In this document: in pieces, positions 24,066-33,113 of the stretch | Layout: the number at the start of each line of letters is the position of its first letter | Position numbering within the stretch: position 1 is the first letter of the stretch | NCBI RefSeq assembly: GCF_015706575.1 | Contig: NW_024037064.1 | Location: 14,857,606 to 14,921,605 of the forward strand | Direction of reading: 5' to 3' | From: Patiria miniata | Lineage: Eukaryota > Echinodermata > Asteroidea > Valvatida > Asterinidae | DNA: 64,000 bases | Notes under the pieces: generated by a model | Told to the model about the DNA's origin: nothing | What the model saw: the letters and a program-made list of their open reading frames with translations, nothing else | Databases searched by the model: none | Translations under genes and position numbers: made by a program

Positions 24066-24081
24066 CTGGAAGAACAGATAC
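24066..24081 (-). ncRNA. U2 snRNA piece at LINE E / LINE F seam
   Basis: Minus strand GTATCTGTTCTTCCAG, the same U2 segment as at 20375-20390 with C for T near its end. After CAG the sequence leaves U2 and becomes LINE F 5' UTR. Confidence 0.75.
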
Positions 24082-24816
24082 TGTTTTTTGATTTGGGACA
24101 AAGAAGGTCCCGGGCAGGTCGACTTACCAATGCGCCGAAGTACAGTGTGCTGGGGTCTCAAGCCCCCCTGCCCTAAACCAGAATAAACACAAACACCAAA
24201 AAGGACAAACACCTGAGAACAGAAAAGTCACCGAACGACGAAAATGTCACAAACGACGAAAAATTTCCCTATCTGATTTCAAGAATCTCTAAAATGAATA
24301 CACAGATAACATTGATAAAAAGACTAGCGGTTAAAAAGCTAAAAATACATTACAAACAGGAATTTAAAAACTTTAAAAACACGAAGAAAACATTAAATCG
24401 ATAATGTTTATTGAAGAAAAAAATCACCGCTAAAATACCTCATTATGCAAGAAAAAATACCAGTTCCAAGAAAATTTCCAAAAAAATTGTTCTTCGGGGA
24501 AGTCCCGCTGCAAAAGAAGAAAAACAGTTAGACAAAACATGCACAACAGAAGAAGACAAAGAGGCAGATAAAAAAAAATTAACAACGGCAATAAACAATA
24601 AAGAATACTAAGTCCGTCTCCCAAACCTCGGTATGGGGATACGCCTGTCCCGCTGCAGGAGACCCGCAGCATCGGTGATGTCTCGATCTTTCCAGGGGAC
24701 AGGCGCCTCTACTCCTTAACCTGAAAAAAGGGGAAAAAAACTAAAATTAACCCTGACAGACTTAGCATCAAACTACACTAAATAACTATGGGGGAATAAA
24801 GCTGTTGTGGGCAAGA
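24082..24816 (-). promoter_or_regulatory. LINE E 3' UTR with terminal hairpin
   Basis: Close to the U2 seam lies a GGGACCTTCTTTGTCCC stem-loop, then an A-rich tail. Equivalent terminal hairpins occur in LINE C (GGGATC…GGATCCC, near 53391-53415) and in the fragment at 47497-47840. LINE reverse transcriptases recognise their 3' UTR, so this is a candidate recognition structure. The rest of the stretch is A-rich and has no gene. Confidence 0.55.
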
Positions 24817-25240
24817 CTAGAAATTGATGAGAACGCGGTCGTCTCTGATAGAAACAACAGAGCCGCCGACTTCCACAAAAGAAAAAAACTTGATTCGGTC
24901 TAAACGTAAAAAATCTGCCTCTATGCGCTTATGAAGAAAAGACTTAGAAGAACGGAGAACGGTCAGAGGGTCAACGTAGTTGCCGTCGAACAAGGCTTGG
25001 CAGCGGGACTTCCAAATCTGCCACTTCAAAACAGAAATCAAAAACCAGACGAAGCGGTGGTTCTTATTTGTGGGGTTAAAACCCTCTGCGAGAAATACCA
25101 CTGCTGGGGAGATGGAAAAAGTGGGCCCGTAAACACGTACACCCATGTACGTGGCCCAATCCCACAGCATGGTAACAAAGGAACAGTCCCATAGCAAATG
25201 CAGAAGCGACTCATTATTGTTACAATTAGGCCGGAAAATT
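24817..25240 (-). pseudogene. LINE E ORF2 C-terminal tail
   Basis: Reads CNNNESLLHLLWDCSFV then WATYMGV… and KWQIWKSRCQALFDGNYVDP, ending IRDDRVLINF. The same tail ends LINE C (…VIRDDQLVFRL). The C…H…C spacing is the zinc-binding knuckle usual after Tx1/L1 reverse transcriptases. Confidence 0.7.
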
Positions 25241-25242
25241 AT

Positions 25243-26205
25243 TCAGGGTTGAAATTGGGCTTTTAAGTTATGCAATTGTTCTACGCATGCAGAGTCTCCG
25301 TGATCAATTTGATTTTGCAAGAGATTGATTTGTCTCAAGAGTTCCTTACGTTCAGAGCTACGTTTTCGTGCTTCACCAGCAGAAAACGCAATCAATGCAC
25401 TCTTTAGATGGATTTTTTCCCCTGTCCCACCACTCAACTAAATTTTCAAATTCCCCTTTTCTTGTAACCCAATCATTCCATTCTGAACTGACAAAGTGTT
25501 GAAAATCTTCCCTCCCCAAAAAAGAAGTATTCAATTTCCAGTAACCCCGCCCAGCGTTTTGAATTTGATTCGAAAAAACCACAGAAATTAAATCGTGGTC
25601 AGACAGGGGACATGCAGTGATTGCGCTATTAATTAAAGTGAACCCGCGGACAATTCGCGTGACATGTATAGGCGGTCGATTCTTGTTGCCTTTTGGTTAT
25701 TTTTGGAGTGCCAAGTAAATCGTTTTTCATTTGGGTTTTGAACCCGCCATACATCGAGCAGGCTGCTCTCCCGCACGGTTTTCTGAATTTCTTTATTTCC
25801 CCGGGTGCTTTGATAATTTGAAATCCCCTCTTTAGAATCAAGAACCAAATTGTCAATACAATTAAAGTCACCCCCAAAATAACATGTCTCATACCCCGTG
25901 TGTGGTTACATAACTCAGACTGAAAGAAATTTTGTCTATCGTGCGGATCATTGGGGCCATAGACATTAACAATACGAATTTTTGTCTTTGTGTTGGGCAA
26001 CGAAGGACAGCAGCCTACCCATATTGTCACGCAAATAGTCCGTAGGACACCACGAGTGGCGTGAAGACAGCAAGATGGCCGCCCCACAACTCGAGGTTGA
26101 TCCAAAAGGCCAGAACCCAACGCCGCCAAATTCCCGGGCCCACGCTCTGGCTTCGGAGAAGCCCGAGACGTAAGTTTCCTGCAACAGCAGAATATCAAAT
26201 TTCAA
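25243..26205 (-). pseudogene. LINE E ORF2 N-terminal part: AP-endonuclease
   Basis: Frames in series read LLLQETYV, GTSSSCGAAILL-like wording, VNVYGPNDP, LAGDFN region (changed to LGVTLI by a frame slip), RIDRLYMSR, CPLSDHDLI (SDH catalytic motif) and GRGYWKLNTS. At least three frame changes. It stops about 30 codons after a helical linker, where the C-terminal tail is joined. Confidence 0.7.
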
Positions 26206-26211
26206 GTTCCC

Positions 26212-26824
26212 CTAGCGGCCCGCCCGATGGTCGGGGCGACCTCCCGCAGCATGAGTCCCTCCGTCTTCAACTCTTCGTCGTTCATCTTCTTCATCTGGGG
26301 AACAGCCCCGCTTGCTGCTTACAGCACTGGCCATGCTAGCGACCGAGAATGTGGAGGCGCCGGAGTCCGAGTCCGAGTCCGGGTCCAAGCCCCCGGCCTC
26401 GCCGTGGAAAACCTCCTCCGCCTCCCGGGCTAACTCGTCCTCTAGTCCGTCGAATGGGTTGGGCGTTGTTACAGCTGCTGCCCATTCCCTCACCCGTCGT
26501 TTCGATGCCTCCTCGGTGGTGAAAACTGGCTGTTCGCCATAGTCCACGGTTGTCGTGAGGAGCATACTGGACACTCACAAAGGTAAGACCTCTTCCTGCT
26601 ATTGTCACAGTCACTGGGTTTCCTCTGATTTCCATTTCTGCACGAGCTAACTTGGTCGCTAACATCTCGTTCGTCGTGGTCACCATCCATTTCCTATCGG
26701 TAAGCTGTTGCACACATTCAACCTCGGCTTCTTTCAGCTGACTCTTCAGTAGGGCAAAAACATTGCCTGGCTCAGTCCTCTCGACGAGGTGCAGGGCAAC
26801 TGTTCGGTTGCGATTGAGGGTCAT
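26212..26824 (-). pseudogene. LINE E ORF1
   Basis: ATG at 26824 lies 30 nt after the U2 junction. It reads LHLVERTEPGNVFALLKSQLKEAEVECVQQL… and an RRM-like TVTIAGRGLTFVSVQYAPHD; after a frame change near 26570, an acidic/serine tail (DPDSDSDSGAS) follows. No CCHC knuckles are seen, unlike LINE A, so the two belong to different subfamilies. Confidence 0.6.
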
Positions 26825-26854
26825 TTTAGTAGTAGTAGAGAGTGGCCAGAACTA

Positions 26855-26883
26855 TGATCTTAGCCAAAAGGCAGAGAAGCCAT
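26855..26883 (-). ncRNA. U2 snRNA 5' end remnant, 29 nt (copy 1)
   Basis: Minus strand from 26883: GCTTCTC, then CCTTTTGGCTAAGATCA. It matches U2 nucleotides 1-29 with two changes (ATGG for ATCG at the start and CTGCC for CGGCC). It stops at the LINE E 5' end, so this U2 gene is interrupted. Confidence 0.85.
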
Positions 26884-27646
26884 AACGATTAATTTTAAAA
26901 ACAATAGCGCGGAAAGGGATTATTCGCCTGGAAATACTGTATGCCATTGTTCTTCTTATTATTAATTTTTGCTTTTTTTGTTTCCTGGTGTGAAAAAAAA
27001 AACTCCTGCGCGTCCACCGCAACTCAACGAAACCCGTGGAGAGAGAGAGATGAGCAAAAAAATCTCCGGCTTTCTCAGATTATCAGAGACATATACATGT
27101 ACATTCTTAAAAATATTTCTATAATGCATTTTCATACACCTCGATCATATTATACCAAAAATCTTGTTTAAAAAATAAATCCAGACAAAAAAAATGGGAT
27201 CAATGCATTAGTGAGCGACAGCACAGCGTCGGCACTAAATACCGTACGTACGATGTACCGGGACAAGCATATCAATAGATGGCGCCCTTCAACACTCCCG
27301 GTCATCGCGCCTCGGCGTTTCCCATCTGGGTATTTCTCAGGCCCTGCCAATGGGTCCAACATTGGGGGCGGGGAAATACTTCAGTTTGTCAGTAAGCTCC
27401 GTGGCCGAGTGGTAAGAAAGCACATGTAGAAAGCAATAGACCGTGGGTTCGAGTCCCAGCCTGCCGCTTTCCTTTAATTGCTTGGTTAATGGTTTGGTTT
27501 TTTTCCCTTACTTATTTCCCCTTTTTCTAATAATTACTATTTAATTGCATTGATGTATTGTTTATTTCGTCATGAAGTTATAAGAAGAAAATTCGAAAGA
27601 AAAGAAAACAATCGTCATACCGTTTTCATTTTCACTTATAATACTA
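26884..27646 (-). promoter_or_regulatory. U2 gene 5' flank, copy 1
   Basis: Nearly identical to 47870-48620 (copy 2) for about 750 bp, including the word TTTCCGCGCTATTG just upstream of U2 and a tRNA-like unit. Conservation with U2 marks it as the U2 promoter region; a proximal sequence element cannot be named with confidence for this lineage. It ends abruptly at an H2B fragment. Confidence 0.65.
27396..27467 (+). repeat. tRNA-like unit in U2 flank, copy 1
   Basis: GTGGCCGAGTGGTAAG (A-box-like) and GGGTTCGAGTCCC (perfect B box) are correctly ordered. The acceptor ends do not pair and no convincing anticodon arm forms, so it is a tRNA pseudogene or SINE head. Copy 2 is at 48366-48437. Confidence 0.6.
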
Positions 27647-27870
27647 ACCGGACCCTTAGTGTTTCCGGCCTTCTTCTGACCTTTTCCGCTAACTTTGGGA
27701 GCCATACTGGAGGACTTGGAATGTATCGGATCGTGCGATCGAATGAAAGACCAGCACGTCTCAGCTTGGATTCTGACCACCCATGCATCGTCCACTTTCC
27801 CGCCAGTGACCGCTTACCCATGCGTGAAGAAAGCGGTATGCCTGCATAGTTATACAATGCACGCACGGCA
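27647..27870 (-). pseudogene. truncated H2B gene: promoter and first 21 codons
   Basis: ATG at 27705 opens [18 protein letters not shown], identical to the H2B at 50221-50588, then the sequence switches to U2 5' flank in mid-gene. The upstream part (27706-27870) matches the H2B promoter at 50589-50760. The switch point coincides with a shared short word (GCTTA) in H2B and the U2 flank, suggesting microhomology joining. Confidence 0.85.
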
Positions 27871-27899
27871 CAAACTCGGCTAGGGTAACCCACCCCCCC

Positions 27900-28084
27900 G
27901 CTTCTTGCAATGCCATGACGGCAGAACTCTGGAATCGCAGTTCAGTTTTGAAATCCTGTGCAATTTCACGCACAAGTCTCTGGAATGGCAGCTTTCGGAT
28001 CAGCAGTTCGGTGCTCTTCTGGTAGCGGCGAATCTCACGGAGGGCGACGGTTCCCGGTCGGTACCGATGGGGTTTCTTGACACT
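27900..28084 (-). pseudogene. internal H3 fragment
   Basis: Encodes H3 from KKPHRYRPG to [10 protein letters not shown], about 60 residues, near-identical to the H3 at 51307-51716 but with Lys changed to Thr after RYRPG. Both ends are broken: the right side runs into LINE B, the left into unrelated sequence before the H2B promoter piece. Confidence 0.85.
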
Positions 28085-28091
28085 CTTGAAG

Positions 28092-28830
28092 TATTTTACA
28101 TTGCATGTCGTTACTTCCTGGAATAAAAATGCCCTGAATTCCCTTGTCGTTGCGGACAGCCGCAGCGAAGGGCTAAAAAAATGGCATAGACAAGAGGTGA
28201 CAGGGGGCATCCCTGTCTAACACCTTTCTGTAAGGAAAACGGATTAGAAAGGAAACCGTTAGCAAGAACTTGGCTAAAAATATCCGTATATAAGATTTGT
28301 GCAGCACTTTGTAAAGAAATGACCAATTCACTCGATCAAACGCTTTCTGCTGATCCAGCGAGATGAGCAGAGTGTTTAAATTACTAAGCTGCTCTCTCCA
28401 TTCACCTAAAATAAGACCTTTAGACTTTGTTACATTAAGGCGAGAACCGCTAGCTCCTTGAAACATGCTGATGATATTAAATACTCTGTGAAGAGAAGGA
28501 ACATTTCGAACGATACAAGTTGTAGCGTCCGCATATTGAAGTATTTTACACTGCATGTCGTTACTTCCTGGAATAAAAATGCCTTGAATTCCCTTGTCGT
28601 TGCGGACAGCCGCAGCGAAGGGCTCAATAAAAATGACATAGAGAAGAGGTGACGGGGGCATCCCTGTCTAACACCTTTCTGTAAGGAAAACGGATTAGAA
28701 AGGAAACCGGTAGCAAGAACTTGGCTAAAAGTATCCGTATATAAGATTTGTGCAGCACTTTGTAAAGAAATGACCAATTCACTCGATCAAACGCCTTCTG
28801 CTGATCCAGCGAGATGAGCAGAGTGTTTAA
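28092..28830 (-). repeat. tandem duplication inside LINE B reverse transcriptase
   Basis: About 280 bp (…GTATTTTACATTGCATGTCG… to …AGAGTGTTTAAAT) occurs at 28092-28376 and again at 28538-28830 in the same orientation, nearly identical. It duplicates the palm segment from LISLDQQKAFDRVNW to YAIF/YVIFIEPFAAAV. The two copies are separated by the downstream RT stretch ending at the QYAD box. Confidence 0.8.
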
Positions 28831-29376
28831 ATTTCTCTCCTCTTCATAAAACACGAGGTCCCGCAGAAGTCGGGCGTTATCCTGTATGGATCTCCCTTTG
28901 ACTCCGCAGGTCTGAAAAGGACTAATAATCGTGGATAAAACAGAAGAAAGACGGTTAAAAAGCGTTTTGGCAAGAATTTTATAATCTACATTCAATAATG
29001 AAATCGGCCTTTTGTTTTGAGGCAAAGAAGGGTCGCCGGGCTTATCCAACAAGGTGATAATGCCGGTCCTCTGTGAATTTGCTAAAATATGAAGATCAAA
29101 AGAAGTGTTAAAAACACTAAGTAGATCAGGACAAATAAGATCCCAAAAAGTGGAATAAAATTCCTTCGGTAATCCATCGCTACCAGGGCTTTTGCCCTTT
29201 AGCATGCCCCCAAATGCTGCATCAAATTCATTAGTAGCGAGAGGAACCTCCAAATTATTAATGTTCTCTTCTGTAAGAGTGCTCGAAATCTGATCTAAAA
29301 AGGAAGATTGAAAGCTATCAACAGTATCGTCTGCTGAAAAAAGAGATGCATAAAAAATCTTTATAAATATTAACAA
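28624..29376 (-). pseudogene. LINE B ORF2: reverse transcriptase
   Basis: One open frame reads GKSPGSDGLPKEFYSTFWDL, KRPISLLNVDYKILAKTL, FQTCGVKGRSIQDN and LISLDQQKAFDRVNW (palm A). The catalytic box further on is changed (QYADATT instead of QYADDTT, near 28520). The second aspartate is therefore lost. Confidence 0.8.
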
Positions 29377-29379
29377 TTT

Positions 29380-30577
29380 CTAAAGGTGAAAAAGAAACAG
29401 ACCCGTCAGGGCGTTTAACTGTGGGGATGGAAGAAGCTTTCTTGTGATTAAATTCAGTGCGAAAAAATTGCTAGATGGGTGCTCTCCTTCATTTAGATGA
29501 AAAATGCGAGATCGCACCCTCGCTCCTTCAGCTACAAAATTATCTAACTCAGAAAGTTGAAGCTTAATCTGGTTATACTTTGCAAGAATGTTTTTATCTT
29601 TATTCCCTTGGTTAAGAAGGGCGGTAACCCGTTCCAAGGAAGCAAGAAGACGAACTTTCTCTTTCTTTCTATTATTTGAAAGACGGCAAGAATGGGCTAT
29701 AATCAGTTTTTTGCTGCGAAGCTTCACTTCTTCCCACCAATCTAATTCGTTATCAAAACCTTCTTTTAGAGTTCTCCACCCTGTATATGCTCTCTTAAAA
29801 TCTGTTTGAAAAAGGGGATCGGTTAAAGTAGAAGTGTTACATTTCCAGTACCCCTTTCCTCTTTCTGGAAGAGGAGAAGGATTAATATTTAAAACGACTC
29901 CATCATGATCTGAGAAATAAACAGACAAATGTGTAATAGAGCAAAAATGTAAGATATTGGAAATGTAGAATCGGTCAAGCCGACTGCAAATATTATTTGA
30001 AGCATTTCTCCAGGTAAAATATCTATCTTGAGGATAGGTAGTCCTCCAGGGATCTATGAGAGAAAATTCGTCACACACGGAACGAAGTTCCTGGTGACCT
30101 ATGTCGCATGTAACAGAGGAATTAACTATTCTGTCAAGAGTAGAATTAAAAACACAATTGAAATCTCCAGCTAAAATGAATGGGCAGTTACCTGAAAGGT
30201 ACTGCGAAAGATTATTAAAAAAGTTCTTTTTATGAAGGGGGTCGTTTGGCGCAAAAACTGAAATGAGTTTTATGCGTCCACCTGACTCTTCTAAAAAACA
30301 GCTCACTATTCTCCCCTGAGAATCAAAATTAAACGCCGGACAATTTAAAAGAAGCACGTGGATTAGAAATAATAACAGTGCCGCAAGAAGAGGATGTGCC
30401 ATAGCTGGCAAAAATTTCCCCTTTCCACTCCGTTTTCCAAAGTTGGAGATCGGAGGGGCATGTAATGTGGCACTCCTGTAAAAAACATATATCGTAATTT
30501 AGACAAAGATTAAAAATTTGCTGACGTTTATTAAAATCACGCATACCATTAACATTTAAAGTTAAAATGGAGATCAT
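29380..30577 (-). pseudogene. LINE B ORF2: AP-endonuclease and linker
   Basis: Reads TLNVNGMRD, FLQECHI, GTSSSCGTVII, ISVFAPNDPLHKKNFF, LAGDFNCVF, DRFYIS, VYFSDHDGVV and GKGYWKCNTS, then a helical linker rich in Lys and Leu. All catalytic motifs of the endonuclease are visible; a frame change near 30340 splits it. Confidence 0.85.
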
Positions 30578-30626
30578 TGTGCTAAAAAGGATAAAAAAAA
30601 AAACCTTGTAGAAAGTTCATTAAAAA

Positions 30627-30863
30627 TCAAAAAGGGTTATTTACAGGTTTTTTTTTATAGAAATCTGCCTGCTTCCGCAGGGCTTTGTCTGGGTGCTGCC
30701 GAGCAATGTGCCGGGTCCACCTAGTGGGAAGACACGCCGAGTGTGGACACCAGGGGCACTTCGCCTGAGTAAGTGAAGAGTCTTTGTGCACACTCGACGT
30801 GTGTCTTAGAAAGCCCAGACCACGTCTGGCATGCACTCTAAAAAAAATATGGTTAAATTTCAC
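30627..30863 (-). CDS. LINE B C2H2 zinc-finger module
   Basis: Reads RRGLGFLRHTSSVH and CPWCPHSACLPTRWTRHIARQH, then ADFYKK. Cys/His spacing and the W-RHI-R-H core match the module in LINE A at 17611-17817, with its first two cysteines lost here. It abuts the satellite on the right. Confidence 0.6.
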   Translation of the reverse strand: MKFNHIFFRVHARRGLGFLRHTSSVHKDSSLTQAKCPWCPHSACLPTRWTRHIARQHPDKALRKQADFYKKKPVNNPF

Positions 30864-31500
30864 CAGTCTGGTTGAAATTTCACCAGATTCCTTGTCCGTA
30901 TACCACCCACTCTTTCCTGGTTAATTTCACCAGGATTTCCTGGTGAATGTACGTCAACCAAAATCCTGGTAAAAATTACCAGGACACATTGGTGAAATTT
31001 CCTGGTTATTTTTTACCACATTCCTGGTTAAAGTTATCATGATTCCCTGGTGAATTTCACCAGGATTCTGGTTTACATTGTGGAACTATATACCACATTC
31101 CTGGTTAAATTTACCAGGATTTCCTTGTTAATTCCACCAGGACCCTGGTTGTAAATGTAGAGTGATACACCACATTCCTGGTTAAATTTACCAGGATTTC
31201 CTTGTTAATTCCACCAGGACCCTGGTTGTAAATGTAGAGTGATACACCACATTCCTGGTTGAATTTACCAGGATTTCCTTGTTAATTCCACCAGGAACCT
31301 GGTTGTAAATGTAGAGTGATACACCACATTCCTGGTTAAATTTACCAGGATTTCCTTGTTAATTCCACCAGGACCCTGGTTATAAATGTAGAGTGATACA
31401 CCACATTCCTGGTTAAATGTACCAGGCTCTGGTAAACATTGCAGAGTGACACCACATTCCTGGTTAATTCAACCAGAAACATGGTTTATATCCTAGAACA
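30864..31500. repeat. 77-bp satellite with short inverted repeats
   Basis: ACCACATTC recurs at 31092, 31169, 31246, 31323 and 31400, exactly 77 bp apart. Each unit contains CCTGGTTAAATTTACCAGG and further CCTGG/CCAGG pairs that can fold. The right-hand part (30864-31090) has the same words in irregular spacing. Confidence 0.95.
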
Positions 31501-32229
31501 ATCCATAGCATTTCTGATTCATTTCACCTAGAACTAACGGAGTAGTATACACCGCCTTTCACTACTTGGTTAATAGGCTATGGTATTTGGGAGCCCTAAA
31601 TATTACATTCACATTATGCTAATTCACATTCACATTATGCTAATGAAGGAAAAGCAAACCATATATAATTAAACGCATTTTATTCTAAGCAAACATGTAA
31701 AATATTGAAATAAAGTCTTAACAATGAGTGAGAATAATTCCCCCCCCCCTTCCATTTGTTTTGTGAAGTACTGATGCCCGAATGGCGAATGCCATATGTT
31801 AGAATGCATCTAACTGGTAGATTAACCGAGTACAACTTTACTCATACTTTTGATATCATAATATCAATATCAAACATACACATTGTCTACAGAAGCTTTT
31901 GTTATCTATTACAATTAGAGTACTGATTTTTTCTTGAATTTTTTTCATGTCACTTTCTTAAATCTTCAGAACTTTGACATATCCTTGTTTGATGAAGAGA
32001 AGTATATTAAGGAGGACAACAAAAGCTTTCAGGTCAAACAATAACTATAACATCACAAATTTTGTTTGATGTCTCACGAAGGGTATAATATAATATAATG
32101 AGGACAACAAAAGCTTTCAGGTCAAACTATAACTATAACATCACAGAATTTGTCAGATGTCTCATGAAAGGTATAATGTAAACAAACTTTGAATTTCAAC
32201 AACTCAAAACTGGCTGCAGCATTGCCATG
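31501..32229. other. gene-free stretch with an 88-bp tandem duplication
   Basis: The words AGGACAACAAAAGCTTTCAGG and TATAACATCACA occur near 32013-32095 and again at 32100-32175. Otherwise AT-rich and without a recognisable gene. Confidence 0.6.
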
Positions 32230-32697
32230 AGGTAATTCCATTCGAAACAAGAAAAGGATTGGTAGGTCAACTCCTAGATTTTGCTGATTTTCAAATTATT
32301 TGTAGATCATTATGAGAAAGGAAGTCGTGCAGAATTTCAGCATTCTCGGTTACACACTTTTATGGTCTTCCAAAAGTCAGGGTGTTGGTCCAAGTTTCAG
32401 CTGACTAGTTCGACCACTATCACCTAGTGCCATGTCTGGGACCTTATAACAGCATTATCATCAGAACATTATCAAAGAGGGATTTTTAAATGAGAGTATT
32501 TCAAAAATGAACAGGCCAATCCACAATTGAAGCCCTGACTTTGGAAGGCCATAACTCAAAAAGTATGTACCTGAGAGCACTCAAATTTGGCATATATCTC
32601 GTTATTATCTACAAATAATACTGACTGAAATCAGCAAAATCTAAGAGGAGACTTGCCATTTTGTTCTGAAACTTTGTTGATTTCGTATGAATCTACC
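32230..32697. repeat. large imperfect fold-back element
   Basis: The left part (…GATTTTGCTGATTTTCA…ATTATTTGTAGAT… TCCAAAAGTCAGGG…) is mirrored on the right (CCCTGACTTTGGA… ATCTACAAATAAT… GAAATCAGCAAAATC). The arms are about 170 bp around a central 120 bp. It lies just downstream of the SAMD3-like gene's stop codon. Confidence 0.65.
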
Positions 32698-32792
32698 CCA
32701 TGGGAGTTCATCATTTAGTTCACTTTTGTCTTCTTAGATATCAGAAATCAGTCGGTTTTCAAAGTACCAGCCTCGCTCTCTAGTCATGGATA

Positions 32793-33113
32793 CTACTTTG
32801 CAACATGTTTCAATGCTGTCCGCATGGCTATCACAGCTGGGGAGGTTTTGCTGTGGCTATTGTGATCTTCTAGCCCGAACACAACTTTCTGGAAATACTC
32901 CCATGTGGTGGCACACTGCCATGGGTAGTTTACGTCCAAAACATAGAACAGTTTAAAACACACATCCAATGCCTTCAACAGTGACATCTGCTGAAGGGCC
33001 TTCCGCTCGACAATCACGAAGCATTGTAGTGGTTCCATCAGCGAACCCAGTATCAAGACGAATGGCTGCTTATTTGCCACCTCTTCTAAATACTTTGGCA
33101 TGTTTGTACCAAT
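32793..33113 (-). CDS. SAMD3-like gene last exon
   Basis: Opens after TTTCTAG with IGTNMPKYLEEVANKQPFVLILG and ends in TAG. It contains ALDVCFKLFYVLDVNYPWQCATTWEYFQ in overlapping parts, the C-terminal signature of this family, closing with HVAK. Confidence 0.75.
   Translation of the reverse strand: MGTNMPKYLEEVANKQPFVLILGSLMEPLQCFVIVERKALQQMSLLKALDVCFKLFYVLDVNYPWQCATTWEYFQKVVFGLEDHNSHSKTSPAVIAMRTALKHVAK

Larger units (their letters stand above)
24082..26854 (-). mobile_element. Tx1-clade-like LINE 'E' in U2, reverse transcriptase deleted
   Basis: The left end follows a poly-A-like run next to U2 GTATCTG, and the right end starts exactly after U2 nucleotide 29, so both ends of one insertion are preserved. 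Order on the minus strand: 5' leader of about 30 nt, ORF1 (26824-26212), endonuclease half of ORF2 (26205-25243), then directly the ORF2 C-terminal tail (about 25240-24817) and a 3' UTR. The reverse-transcriptase domain is missing, so this copy cannot copy itself. Confidence 0.75.
28085..30863 (-). mobile_element. Tx1-clade-like LINE 'B', truncated at both ends
   Basis: Minus strand: C2H2 module (30863-30627), endonuclease (30577-29420), reverse transcriptase (29376-28100). The start abuts a 77-bp satellite and the end is fused to the H3 fragment, so ORF1, the C-terminal tail and 3' UTR are missing. Protein wording is close to LINE A, hence same subfamily. Part of the RT is duplicated in tandem. 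Confidence 0.8.

Noticed and set aside
30864..31500. CRISPR-like array
   Set aside because: Evenly spaced palindromic repeats, but the whole 77-bp unit is conserved with no variable spacers, in an animal genome.
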